The notes: generated by a model from the letters alone, not told the origin. A stretch of 64,000 bases of DNA from CAZKNF01 sp964554105 (GCA_964554105.1 CAZKNF010000011.1:1-64000); one strand, 5' to 3'; counted from the stretch's first letter, positions 1 through 8,187 are shown. Numbers and translations: made by a program.

Positions 1-69
1 ACCGTGACGGACGAGGAGCTGCAGCAGTCGAACGGGCGCGTCGTTGTAGGGCCTCGCTCTATACTCTGA
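1..69 (+). CDS. Possible C-terminal end of an unidentified protein
   Basis: Frame 1 is open from the window edge to a TGA at 67-69, giving about 22 residues ending in GPRSIL. A small GC-rich inverted repeat (arms 72-77 and 80-85) follows directly, as expected just after a gene end, but no T-run follows it. Nothing in so few residues identifies a family, and a chance open frame of this length is quite possible. Confidence 0.3.
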   Translation, partial: TVTDEELQQSNGRVVVGPRSIL

Positions 70-89
70 CTCCTGCCGGGGCAGGGTCT

Positions 90-359
90 CTAGTACATCT
101 GGGACCAGGTCTCGACCTCGCGCTGCTGTTTCGCGGCGACGCTTTCCGTTCGTGACGTCTGGAAGTCGCGCTCGTCATCCCGATGCTTGAGTCGCCTCCA
201 GGTCGACAAGAACATGATCGCACCTACGGTGGATATTCCGATTGGTGCCAGCAAGACCTTCGTCGGGGTCAGCTCCTGCAACAGCAGCAGCACGTAAGGC
301 GCAGCGGCTATCAATCCGATGAAAATTAGGAAGACTCCGCAGTGATTGATGATCTTCAT
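90..359 (-). CDS. Small two-helix membrane protein, function unknown
   Basis: This is an 89-residue protein with two hydrophobic segments (about residues 8-28 and 35-53) and a charged C-terminal half rich in Arg, Asp and Glu, so it is probably a small inner-membrane protein with a cytoplasmic tail. The ATG at 359 is preceded on the minus strand by a purine-rich GAGGTG about 5 nt upstream, which supports the start. I recognise no family. It stands alone, divergent from the membrane protein at 758, with a 398-base non-coding stretch between them. Confidence 0.55.
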   Translation of the reverse strand: MKIINHCGVFLIFIGLIAAAPYVLLLLQELTPTKVLLAPIGISTVGAIMFLSTWRRLKHRDDERDFQTSRTESVAAKQQREVETWSQMY

Positions 360-560
360 TCATGCACCTCGTTCGACCGACAATGAGCACATTCCGGCGC
401 GGCTTGCGACGCCGGCTCACATCTTCTGAGATCGGCATTTCGGCGGGAGACTTAAGGATGCTCGGCATTTTATCGCGGTCCGAGCACCGGTACATGGGGC
501 GGAGGCCGACAAAAATGGCGGGTATGAACAGATCCGATTCTCCAAATGTCCGTGGCCATA

Positions 561-602
561 TGCTCCGCCGCATTACAAGCATGTGCTCCGCCGCGTTACA
601 AG
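561..602. repeat. 19-bp direct repeat, 23-bp period
   Basis: The 19-mer TGCTCCGCCGCATTACAAG (561-579) recurs with one substitution at 584-602. The 23-bp start-to-start distance is close to two helical turns, so the copies would lie on one face of the DNA as in tandem operators. It lies upstream of the gene at 758. The role is inference. Confidence 0.5.
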
Positions 603-667
603 ACGGTATGATCAACCGACCGGCAGGAACTCCCGGGATCTGAGAATGTGAATTACCAAAGGACTTG

Positions 668-713
668 CGTGCAGCGGCAGGTTGCATTCCTGTATGCACC
701 ACCTGGCTGCACG
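668..713. repeat. Long imperfect hairpin in the leader of the 758 gene
   Basis: An inverted repeat of about 18 bp closes a 6-nt loop: 668-675 pairs with 706-713, 678-682 with 701-705, and 683-687 with 694-698, leaving a GG bulge on the left arm and a CC bulge on the right. It ends 44 nt before the ATG at 758, with no T-run after it, so it is not a classical terminator. It could be a leader-RNA structure or a protein-binding site. Confidence 0.55.
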
Positions 714-757
714 TCAGCGTAGAAGCGTCCTGTTATTAGCTCGCGTCGGAGTATCAA

Positions 758-2224
758 ATGAGCACTCGTCAATTTACCGGCACCCTGGTCAGGGGCCGCA
801 CCGCCCATCTCATCGTCTTCCTGCTGTGTACCTTTGTGGTCGGAATCGCCAGCGGACAATCTGTACACGTTGAATGGATGGAGTTCGACGCGAACGGCCA
901 GACGTTTCTGGCTCTGAACGCCTACGAACCCGACAGCGGCGCTGCCGAGATCGTCCCCCTGATCGTCAGAGTCCCGCTGGAAACCGCACCGCGTTCACCT
1001 GAGGCCGACGCATTTCTCGATGCGCTCGAATATGTCGCCGATCCTAGCTCCTCGGCGAGCCGGTGGAAACCGGTGACCGTCGACGGCTGGAGAGATCTGC
1101 TCGGCGATCTGACGACTCGTACGAATCTTTGGATTTATGGCCGGGACATCGTCAGTACCGAGGTTTCGGAGGTTCGCAAGAGCGTCTATGCAGCTCACGG
1201 TTATCCATCTGAGGCGGATCCTGTCTTTCCGCACCTTACACGTGGTGTTGTGGCTGCGCTCGACGGCGACCGGAACGCGGTCACCTCCCTCNNNNNNNNN
1301 NNNNNNNNNNNNNNNNNNNNNNNNNNNNNNNNNNNNNNNNNNNNNNNNNNNNNNNNNNNNNNNNNNNNNNNNNNNNNNNNNNNNNNNNNNNACTTTTCGA
1401 GATCCATGGCATCTGCTGCCGGTCTATCATCATTGGGCTGGGAGGATATCGCGCTATATCATATAGCGTTTGCTCTTGGAATCATTATTCTGGCGCTGCT
1501 CTTTATCGCATCCCGAATTTTTTCGCCGATACCTTTGCGAGCACGACAATCGTCGGCCCATCCGGATGAGCGAACAGCATTCTTCCATGCTTTTACGTTC
1601 AATTCACTGAACGACGTACTTCGTGATTCGATGACCAGTGTATCACATTGGAAGTCTAAACGACTTACACCGTCTCTCGACCGGTTTAGCCAGTTCGTGC
1701 GGAGTACGACGTTTCCTGCAAATCGTGATACCCTGCCACGTCTTTTCCAGAACGCCCGTGAACGGTTCGCGCGGATGGCTTCGGACGTGAGAGAGTTTGC
1801 GGTCATATGGAAGGGCAACTTGCATCAAATTGCGATTAATCTCTATCTGTACCGCGAGCTCAATACCGAATACATCGAGCCCATCGAAGGCCGTGAATGT
1901 GTAGAGGTGATTCGGCAGCTATCCGGTGAGCTAGCGTCGTCAGATGATTCGGCGGATGCCGCCGTGAAGCGCCTGCGCAGGGAAGCCAGACTTCGTGCCC
2001 GGCGACTCGGCGGCGACCTGGATCATGAACTGCTGCCGCCGACCACTACGAACTTCCAGATTCTCTGGGCGCTGCGTCTGCTTTCGAAGATGCCGGCCCG
2101 ATCGGCGGACGACCTCCAGACGTTTATGTGCCAGTGGCTCCGCGGCGCCGATCACGTCCTCGAATATGAAGGGCGCGAGGGCATCGGTCCGACCATCCCG
2201 GAGTTCATGCGGCTGAACGTGTAG
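758..2224 (+). CDS. Membrane protein of unknown function, interrupted by an assembly gap
   Basis: The protein has an N-terminal signal peptide or signal anchor (residues about 17-34), a roughly 140-residue presumably periplasmic part, then 100 Ns, then one strong transmembrane helix and a C-terminal region of about 240 residues rich in Arg, Leu and Glu with predicted helices. The ATG at 758 has GGAG six bases upstream. Both sides of the gap are in the same frame only if the gap is really 100 bp, a conventional filler length, so this could also be two genes or a longer gene. The layout (SP, exported domain, TM, helical cytoplasmic domain) resembles an uncharacterised sensor or scaffold. I do not recognise a family. 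Confidence 0.6.
   Translation: MSTRQFTGTLVRGRTAHLIVFLLCTFVVGIASGQSVHVEWMEFDANGQTFLALNAYEPDSGAAEIVPLIVRVPLETAPRSPEADAFLDALEYVADPSSSASRWKPVTVDGWRDLLGDLTTRTNLWIYGRDIVSTEVSEVRKSVYAAHGYPSEADPVFPHLTRGVVAALDGDRNAVTSLXXXXXXXXXXXXXXXXXXXXXXXXXXXXXXXXXXFSRSMASAAGLSSLGWEDIALYHIAFALGIIILALLFIASRIFSPIPLRARQSSAHPDERTAFFHAFTFNSLNDVLRDSMTSVSHWKSKRLTPSLDRFSQFVRSTTFPANRDTLPRLFQNARERFARMASDVREFAVIWKGNLHQIAINLYLYRELNTEYIEPIEGRECVEVIRQLSGELASSDDSADAAVKRLRREARLRARRLGGDLDHELLPPTTTNFQILWALRLLSKMPARSADDLQTFMCQWLRGADHVLEYEGREGIGPTIPEFMRLNV
1292..1391. other. Scaffold gap (100 N) inside a gene
   Basis: Exactly 100 undetermined bases interrupt the coding region that starts at 758. A round 100 usually marks a gap of unknown size, so the true distance and reading-frame continuity are not known. 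Confidence 0.95.
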
Positions 2225-2354
2225 TCCTTCGCTGGGTGATATCACCCACATCGCGAACCGCCGAAATTTGGGTGGTTCCTCCGATGCGATGTCATTTCCG
2301 CCACCTTATTGTGAGTCTGAAAGCCGATCGAAGACTCGCGATAGGAGGCAAACG

Positions 2355-3305
2355 ATGCAGAATCGCAATGAGGTGAATGCGCACGAGGTGCGCCCTGTCG
2401 GTGCAAAGGCGCGCGCTCGGTTACTGAAGGGAATCCCGGTCACTGAACGGCAACTGGAATTGGCCGGCATCTCGACCGCCGTGCTCGAAGGCGGTGAAGG
2501 CCCGCCGATGGTCCTGCTGCACGGACCCGGCGAATTCGGTGCAAAGTGGCTAAGGGTGATTCCGGAACTGGTCAAGAGCCATCGCGTCATCGCCCCGGAC
2601 CTGCCGGCGCATGGCGCATCGGAGGTGCTCGAGGCAGGTGTAGATGCCGAGCTGGCGTGCGACTGGCTCGGTGAGTTGATAGAACGCACCTGCCCATCAC
2701 CACCTGTGGTAGTGGGGCACGTGCTCGGCGGGGCGATCGCGGCACGCTTTGCGATCCGCCGGAGCAACCAGCTGGACCACCTCGTTCTCGTAGATTCTCT
2801 CGGCCTCGCTCCATTCCGGCCATCTCCAAGATTCGCGCTTGCGATGATCCGCATACAGGTCCGTCCAACCGAGCGCTCCTACTACCGCTTCATGCGACAG
2901 TGCTCCCTCGACCTCGACGGCCTTCGCGACGAGATGGGAGCGCGCTGGGACCCCTTCGTCGCGTACACCCTCGAACTCGCCCGCGGGCCGGGCGCGAAAA
3001 TCGTGCGTCGTATGATGCGCGACTTCGGCATCGTGCAGATCTCGCCGGATGACCTCGCACGCATCGACGTTCCGACCACACTGATCTGGGGACGGGGGGA
3101 TCGGGCCCTCCACCTGCCGATCGCCGAAGCGGCCGGCGCCCGCTATGGATGGCCGCTCCACGTGGTCGAGAACTGTGCCGACGATCCAGCACGCGATCAG
3201 CCCGAGGCATTCCTGGGTGCACTGCGCACCGCGATCGACTCAGATAGCGGACCGGAATCTGCCGGCCGCTCGGGGAAACCGAGGCTCCAGGAAGAGGTTC
3301 GATGA
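2355..3305 (+). CDS. Alpha/beta-hydrolase-fold protein lacking catalytic Ser and His
   Basis: A 316-residue alpha/beta-hydrolase fold. The ATG at 2355 is chosen over an upstream in-frame ATG (2268) because a strong TAGGAGG lies 6 nt before it. Family landmarks are visible: the HG oxyanion motif (56-57), PDLPAHG (81-87), the nucleophile elbow, and an acid loop GRGDR with Asp249. The elbow reads G-H-V-L-G-G (121-126), so Val123 occupies the nucleophile position where Ser is expected. The usual GH-x-P near the C-terminus reads A-D-D-P (275-278), so the catalytic His is also missing. The frame is intact and well conserved otherwise, so it looks like a non-hydrolytic binding protein or pseudoenzyme rather than a decayed gene. 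It precedes the OsmC-like gene in the same direction. Confidence 0.85.
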   Translation: MQNRNEVNAHEVRPVGAKARARLLKGIPVTERQLELAGISTAVLEGGEGPPMVLLHGPGEFGAKWLRVIPELVKSHRVIAPDLPAHGASEVLEAGVDAELACDWLGELIERTCPSPPVVVGHVLGGAIAARFAIRRSNQLDHLVLVDSLGLAPFRPSPRFALAMIRIQVRPTERSYYRFMRQCSLDLDGLRDEMGARWDPFVAYTLELARGPGAKIVRRMMRDFGIVQISPDDLARIDVPTTLIWGRGDRALHLPIAEAAGARYGWPLHVVENCADDPARDQPEAFLGALRTAIDSDSGPESAGRSGKPRLQEEVR

Positions 3306-3418
3306 GATAGCGGAGTACAACCGCGAAATCGAACGGCGACGGCAGAAATCGGTGCGCGAAGCCGGCCGGCGTCCACATTTATCCGGACGCAGCCCTCGTT
3401 TATTTTGACGCATTGGCC

Positions 3419-3886
3419 ATGACTCGCTACAGCGCCACGGTTGCCTGGGAGCAAACCGGCGATCGCTTCACCGACAACGGGTACAGTCGATCCCACGTCT
3501 GGCGCTTCGATGGCGGAGCCGAGATCGCCGCATCGGCATCTCCCCACGTCGTTCCGCCGCCACTCTCTGATATGGCGGCCGTGGATCCCGAGGAAGCATT
3601 CGTCGCGGCCCTCTCATCGTGTCATATGCTATTCTTTCTCTCCATCGCCGCGAAGCGTGGATTCGTCGTAGAGCGGTATGAGGACACGGCGGAGGGTGTG
3701 ATGGAAGAGGATGATCGGGGAAAAACGGCCATCACGCGCGTCGTGCTCAGACCCGACGTACGCTATGCCGGCCGCAAGCCGAGCGAGGAAGAAAGGTCTG
3801 CGATGCATCACGATGCACACGAAAAGTGTTTCATCGCAAACTCGGTGCATACGGACGTGCGTGTGGAGGAGCCGGGCACCGCGTAG
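3419..3886 (+). CDS. OsmC/Ohr-family peroxide-reactive protein
   Basis: A 155-residue OsmC-family protein. The family reduces organic hydroperoxides through two cysteines. Both are present: Cys in S-S-C-H-M about one third in, and Cys in H-E-K-C-F near the C-terminus, the latter followed by the usual ANS segment. The ATG at 3419 is preferred to an in-frame TTG two codons earlier. Among subfamilies it resembles the stand-alone OsmC-like proteins (SSCHMLFFL, HEKCFIANSV) rather than Ohr, but that split is inference. It is tail-to-tail with the EF-G paralogue, 69 bp away. Confidence 0.85.
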   Translation: MTRYSATVAWEQTGDRFTDNGYSRSHVWRFDGGAEIAASASPHVVPPPLSDMAAVDPEEAFVAALSSCHMLFFLSIAAKRGFVVERYEDTAEGVMEEDDRGKTAITRVVLRPDVRYAGRKPSEEERSAMHHDAHEKCFIANSVHTDVRVEEPGTA

Positions 3887-3955
3887 GCTGCAATCGGACA
3901 TTTGCGATTGCTGCATTTCACCGACGATCTACGCTTGCCGCGGTTCGTCGACGAT

Positions 3956-6079
3956 CTACGCTTCCTGCATTTCGGCCGAGTCTTCGACGAGCTTATCCTG
4001 CACGTGGCGAGGCATGGCGTCGTAGCGTGCGAATTCGGCATGGTGGATGCCCCGGCCCTGCGTTATCGATCGCAGCGCCGTCGAGTAGCGATACAACTCG
4101 GCCTCCGGAACGTGGGCCATGATCTTCTGAAACACACCTTCGGCCTCGATCCCCTGAATCCGAGCGCGCCGCGTATTGAGATCCCCCATCACGTCGCCCA
4201 CGAAATTTTCGGGCACCGTCACCGTCACGTTGTAGATCGGCTCGAGAATGACCGGACTCGCGGTCCGAAACGCGTCGCGGAAACACATCCGGGCGGCCGT
4301 CTTGAAGGCATTCTCGTTCGAATCGACCGGATGCATACCGCCGTCGTAGATCACGACACGACAATCGCCGACCGGGTACCCCGCGATCGGGCCGTCCTGC
4401 GTAGCCTCGAGGACCCCCTTCTGAATCGCGCCGAAGAACCGGCGCATGTCGATGACGCCGCCGACGATCGCATCCACGAAGTGGATCTTCGTTCCCCAGT
4501 CCGTCTCGACGTCAGCTTCATTGCGAAGCGAGATGTCTGACGGCGGGTTGAACTCGCCGCGTAACGGCTCCACCATGATCGAGATGTCGGCGAACTGGCC
4601 CGCGCCGCCCGTCTGCTTCTTGTGGCGGTAGGTCGACCGGCTTTGGGATGTGATCGTCTCGCGATAGGCGATCCGCGGACGATAGAATTCCACGTCTACG
4701 CCGAACCGGTGCTTCATCCGATATCTCGCGACTTCGAGATGCATTTCGCCCTGCCCGCCGAGCGTGATCTGCTTGAGATGCTGATCGTGCACGACGATCA
4801 ATGAGGGGTCTTCCTCGACGAGCTGATGCAGCCCCTGGGCCAGCTTGTCTTCCTCGCCCTCGCGCATCGGGCGAATCGCCATGCGGTAGCGTGGCTCGGG
4901 AAATTCGATCGGGCGAATGACGACCTCCGAGCCCTTCGGGCGCAGGGTACTGTTGGTGTGCGTGTTCTTCAGCTTTACGAGCGCTCCGATGTCGCCGGCG
5001 ACCATCTTCTGGACCGGGTCCCTCTCGCGGCCGTTGATTGCGTGCAGCTGCCCGAGCCGTTCGCCGCTTCCCGTCTGGGCGTTTTCGAGATCCATGCCCT
5101 GCTCGAACGTGCCCGAGAAGATGCGGACGAACGAGTAGTCTCCCACGTGCTGTTCGGCCATCGTCTTGTATACCAGCGCGAGCGGGTCGCCCGATGGATC
5201 GGCATCGAACGGCTCCCCTGCCACGACGTCTACCGGCGGCATCTCGATCGGTGACGGAAGTACGTTGTCGATGAAGCTCATCAAGCGCGAGACGCCGACA
5301 TTCTCGGTCGCGCTGACTATGAAAATCGGATAGAGCTGGCGACTGAGGATAGCCTTGTGCAATCCTTTGCGCATCTCTTCCTCCGACAGCTCTCCCTTAT
5401 CGAAGTAGAGCTCCATCAGGCCCTCATCATTCTCGGCGATGTCTTCGATCAGCGTCGTGTGGAGCTGCTCCGCCTCTTCACGAAACGCATCATCGACGTC
5501 GCCGATCACGGCATCGCCCCCACCTTGAGGGAACGTGAGCTGCTTCATCAGGAGGACGTCGATGATCGACCGCGTTCCACGGCCGCCCGGGATCTGCACG
5601 ATCGTCGCTCCGTGGCCGAATCGCTCCTTGAGCTGATTGTCCAGGGCGCGGAAGTCGGCATCGGTTCGGTCGAGATGGTTGATGACGAACATCGACGGCT
5701 TTTTCGTCATCTCTCCATAGGTCCAGGCGAGCTCGGTTCCTACCTGGACGCCCTCGACAGCATCCATGACGTAAATGGCCGTGTCGGCGACACGAAGCGC
5801 CGAGATGACCTCGCCCATGAAGTCCGGATACCCCGGCGTGTCGATGATATTGATCTTATGCCCCTTCCACTCCGCATGCAGCAGGGAGTTGAATACGGAC
5901 ATCTGCCGCTCGTGCTCGCTGGGATGGTAGTCGCTGGTGGTGTTGTTCGCCTCGATCGTTCCCATCCTGCGGATGGCACCGCTCGCGAACAGCATGGCCT
6001 CAGCCAACATCGTCTTACCGCTGCCCTGGTGCCCTACCAGAGCTACATTTCTGATATGATCCGCATCGTAGACATTCAT
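3956..6079 (-). CDS. EF-G paralogue (EF-G2/FusA2-like translational GTPase)
   Basis: A 707-residue, full five-domain elongation-factor-G-like protein. The GTP-binding domain shows G1 GHQGSGKT (16-23, versus GHxDxGKT in canonical EF-G), G3 DTPGYPDF, G4 NHLD (versus NKxD) and SA at G5. The switch-I stretch that is E-R-G-I-T-I in canonical EF-G reads E-R-Q-M-S-V, so the Mg-coordinating Thr is Ser. Domains II-V follow, including a recognisable domain-IV/V region near residues 470-690. These deviations place it with paralogues that act alongside, not instead of, the main EF-G. Family knowledge: some Bacteroidota EF-G2 proteins support translation with little or no GTPase activity, though the P-loop Lys and Thr are intact here. 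It is divergent from tsaB. Confidence 0.88.
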   Translation of the reverse strand: MNVYDADHIRNVALVGHQGSGKTMLAEAMLFASGAIRRMGTIEANNTTSDYHPSEHERQMSVFNSLLHAEWKGHKINIIDTPGYPDFMGEVISALRVADTAIYVMDAVEGVQVGTELAWTYGEMTKKPSMFVINHLDRTDADFRALDNQLKERFGHGATIVQIPGGRGTRSIIDVLLMKQLTFPQGGGDAVIGDVDDAFREEAEQLHTTLIEDIAENDEGLMELYFDKGELSEEEMRKGLHKAILSRQLYPIFIVSATENVGVSRLMSFIDNVLPSPIEMPPVDVVAGEPFDADPSGDPLALVYKTMAEQHVGDYSFVRIFSGTFEQGMDLENAQTGSGERLGQLHAINGRERDPVQKMVAGDIGALVKLKNTHTNSTLRPKGSEVVIRPIEFPEPRYRMAIRPMREGEEDKLAQGLHQLVEEDPSLIVVHDQHLKQITLGGQGEMHLEVARYRMKHRFGVDVEFYRPRIAYRETITSQSRSTYRHKKQTGGAGQFADISIMVEPLRGEFNPPSDISLRNEADVETDWGTKIHFVDAIVGGVIDMRRFFGAIQKGVLEATQDGPIAGYPVGDCRVVIYDGGMHPVDSNENAFKTAARMCFRDAFRTASPVILEPIYNVTVTVPENFVGDVMGDLNTRRARIQGIEAEGVFQKIMAHVPEAELYRYSTALRSITQGRGIHHAEFARYDAMPRHVQDKLVEDSAEMQEA

Positions 6080-6197
6080 AGAACTTCATGCAGAGAGGAG
6101 AGAAGAGCGATCTGAAGCACCCCGCGCACGTCGGACACGACCAATAAGAGACCAGAGGCATCCGAGTGATACCGACTACATCCGGCTAGAACCCGTG

Positions 6198-6210
6198 CGA
6201 CGCTGCGTCG
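6198..6210. promoter_or_regulatory. Short palindrome between divergent EF-G paralogue and tsaB
   Basis: CGACGC (6198-6203) and GCGTCG (6205-6210) form a perfect inverted repeat around a single T in the 175-bp divergent spacer. It could be an operator for either gene, but six-base arms in GC-rich DNA can occur by chance. Confidence 0.25.
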
Positions 6211-6254
6211 TCTAAAATACGCCCCGCAAAAAAATAATCAAGGAACACCCGGCA

Positions 6255-6977
6255 TTGAATCTTGTCGCCATCGAAACGTCGACAACCCTGTGCGGCGCAG
6301 CGCTTCTGGTTGATGGCGAAGTGGCTGTCGAACTCACGCTGAATCGTCCGCGCGCGCACGCGGAGAATCTCGTACCGCTCATTGCCGATTCGCTGCGCTT
6401 CGGCGTGCTGACACCAGCCGATCTCGATGCGGTCGCCGTTTCTGCGGGGCCGGGCTCGTACACCGGACTTCGGATCGGCGCAAGTACGGCCAAGGGACTC
6501 GCCGTCGCGGTCGATGCGGAGCTCGTCGCAGTGCCGTCGTTGGAGGCCCTTGCGTTTCCACTGCGGGATGCGATCGGCGATTCAGATGTACTTGTGGCTG
6601 CATTCGACGCCCGGCGGGACGAGGTTTTCGCGGCTGCGTTTCAGCGCGCCCCGGATGGATCGCTGGGTATCCGGATGGAAACCGTCGCGATCTCCGCCGG
6701 CGATGTAGCCGGTCGGCTCGGGGACGTCGACGGCACCGTGCTGCTCGTCGGGGACGGAGCGGCGAAGATCGCCCAGGAGTGGGGCGAAAACGGCGCGCCT
6801 GCGAGGATCATGTCCGATGCGGACGCCCATCCGACGGCGGCCTCCGTCGCGCGGCTCGGTGCCGCCCGTCTGGCTCGCGGTGAGACCGCCGACCCCACCA
6901 GATTCGAGCCGTTTTACCTGAAGGACTTCATCGCGCAAAAGCCGGCGGCCACAGCATTCGAAAAGCTCTCTATCTAG
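6255..6977 (+). CDS. tsaB: tRNA t6A-modification protein TsaB
   Basis: A 240-residue TsaB. It is the paralogue of TsaD that scaffolds the TsaBDE complex making N6-threonylcarbamoyl-adenosine at position 37 of ANN-decoding tRNAs. The N-terminus (LVAIETSTTLCGAAL) and the SAGPGSYTGLRIGASTAKGLA stretch (about 63-83, where the core GPGSYTGLR identifies the family) are characteristic. The start appears to be TTG at 6255, because no in-frame ATG lies upstream before stops and AAGGA sits about 10 nt before it. It stands alone, followed by a roughly 200-bp spacer and then accD. Confidence 0.93.
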   Translation: MNLVAIETSTTLCGAALLVDGEVAVELTLNRPRAHAENLVPLIADSLRFGVLTPADLDAVAVSAGPGSYTGLRIGASTAKGLAVAVDAELVAVPSLEALAFPLRDAIGDSDVLVAAFDARRDEVFAAAFQRAPDGSLGIRMETVAISAGDVAGRLGDVDGTVLLVGDGAAKIAQEWGENGAPARIMSDADAHPTAASVARLGAARLARGETADPTRFEPFYLKDFIAQKPAATAFEKLSI

Positions 6978-7108
6978 AGCGTCCACGGATCCGACCCACC
7001 GTCCTGCCTGTTTGCCAGACGTGGAACGTCTATCATCTAACATTCATTATTTGATAAATCCCCGTACTGTAATGCACAGTTTCGAGTGCATCAGGTCATC
7101 ATCTGCGC

Positions 7109-7117
7109 TATGTTTTG
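7109..7117 (+). promoter_or_regulatory. Possible Bacteroidota-type -7 promoter element before accD
   Basis: TATGTTTTG at 7109-7117 approximates the TAnnTTTG -7 element of Bacteroidota promoters, with a TTTC about 20-25 bp upstream as a weak -33 element. Its position would give a leader of about 55 nt before the ATG at 7178 and argues against the more upstream in-frame start codons. It is a motif match only. Confidence 0.25.
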
Positions 7118-7177
7118 TGCGGTGCTATGCAAGGAGACGGAAACCCAAGCTTCGACGAGTTAATCGACATTCACGGA

Positions 7178-8023
7178 ATGGCTTGGTTTAAAAGACAGAA
7201 GGCGGGCATACTGACCGACCGCAAAGAGCAGAATGACATGCCCGAGGGGCAATGGGTCAAGTGTCCTAAGACGGGAGAGATCGTCAATAAGCGAGAGCTC
7301 GAGGAGAACTTTCTCGTCGTGCCCAGCTCCGGCTATCATTTCGCGATGACCAGCCTGGGCTATCTCAAGACTATTTTCGACGACGGGGAATACGAGCCCT
7401 ACGATGAGGATCTGTTCTCTACCGATCCTCTGGGGTTCAAGGACCGAAAGGATTATTCGGCCCGACTCGAGGCTGCGCAGACCAAGACAGGGCTGAACGA
7501 TGCGGTACGATCGGCTATGGGCGATATCGGAGGCCACCGGATTTCGGTCGCCGCGATGGATTTTTCGTTTATCGGGGGGTCGATGGGCTCGGTGGTCGGT
7601 GAGATCATCGCGCGCGCGATTCGACGCGCCTACACTCAGAAGACGCCGCTGCTTATCATCTCGCAGAGCGGAGGGGCGCGCATGATGGAAGGCGCGCTGA
7701 GCCTCATGCAGATGGCGAAGACGAGTGCGCACCTGAGCCGTCTCCACGAAGCGGGGCTTCCCTTCATCTCGTTGATGACGAATCCCACGACCGGCGGCGT
7801 CACCGCTTCGTTCGCCATGCTGGGCGACTTCAATCTGGCCGAGCCGGAAGCATTGATCGGGTTCGCGGGTCCGAGGGTGATTCGCGAGACGATCGGACAG
7901 GACCTGCCGGAGGGATTTCAGAGCGCCGAGTACTTGCTCGAGCACGGCTTCATCGATTTCATCGTCGATCGCCGCCGGCTGCGAAATCAGCTAATCGAGC
8001 TTTTAGATCTGATCCTCGAATGA
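7178..8023 (+). CDS. accD: Acetyl-CoA carboxylase carboxyltransferase beta subunit without zinc ribbon
   Basis: A 281-residue AccD, the beta half of the carboxyltransferase that moves CO2 from carboxybiotin to acetyl-CoA for fatty-acid synthesis. The start MAWFKR at 7178 matches the family's usual N-terminus. The crotonase-like carboxyltransferase core is intact (SGGARMMEG, NPTTGGVTASFA, FAGPRVI). The four-Cys zinc ribbon that normally covers the N-terminus is almost gone: Cys29 remains, but its partner is Thr32 and the CPxC pair later is V48-P-S-S51. The frame and spacing are otherwise normal, so the metal was lost without loss of the domain. The gene ends in a 25-bp tandem duplication that includes the stop codon. 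Confidence 0.93.
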   Translation: MAWFKRQKAGILTDRKEQNDMPEGQWVKCPKTGEIVNKRELEENFLVVPSSGYHFAMTSLGYLKTIFDDGEYEPYDEDLFSTDPLGFKDRKDYSARLEAAQTKTGLNDAVRSAMGDIGGHRISVAAMDFSFIGGSMGSVVGEIIARAIRRAYTQKTPLLIISQSGGARMMEGALSLMQMAKTSAHLSRLHEAGLPFISLMTNPTTGGVTASFAMLGDFNLAEPEALIGFAGPRVIRETIGQDLPEGFQSAEYLLEHGFIDFIVDRRRLRNQLIELLDLILE

Positions 8024-8055
8024 ACAAAAGGATTTGATCCCCGAATGAACAAAAA
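8006..8055. repeat. 25-bp tandem duplication spanning the accD stop codon
   Basis: The 25 bases at 8006-8030 (last accD codons, TGA and 7 nt of 3' sequence) are repeated immediately at 8031-8055 with three substitutions. The second copy carries its own TGA at 8046-8048. The unit is not a multiple of three, so the copy is non-coding. This looks like a slippage duplication at the gene end. Confidence 0.65.
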
Positions 8056-8085
8056 AGAGCCCGACTGTGCGCGGCAGCCGGGCTC
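8049..8085 (-). terminator. Rho-independent terminator, minus-strand direction
   Basis: GAGCCCG (8057-8063) pairs with CGGGCTC (8079-8085), with an inner CTG/CAG pair. On the minus strand the stem is followed directly by a run of T (8056 down to 8051). It would end transcription of the sulfur-transporter genes (8788 and 8262) that read toward it. No T-run follows on the plus strand, so it would not be a good accD terminator. Confidence 0.7.
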
Positions 8086-8187
8086 GCGGCGCGCCATGCG
8101 CTCCGCAGTGCATCGTCTCATCGGAAGATAGTGACGATTGCTTTTCTCAGTGCACGGAGGATCCCGGCGAATGTTACGCACAGGTGC

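Larger units (their letters stand above)
360..757. other. Non-coding divergent region with direct repeat and long hairpin
   Basis: This stretch separates the divergent genes at 90-359 and 758. It holds two notable structures, listed separately: a 19-bp near-identical direct repeat (561-579 and 584-602) and a long imperfect hairpin (668-713). Small open frames exist here but have atypical composition and no ribosome-binding site. Confidence 0.5.

Noticed and set aside
362..643. A 93-codon plus-strand frame in the first spacer
   Set aside because: Met/Arg-rich composition, no ribosome-binding site, and it spans the direct repeat. Treated as non-coding.
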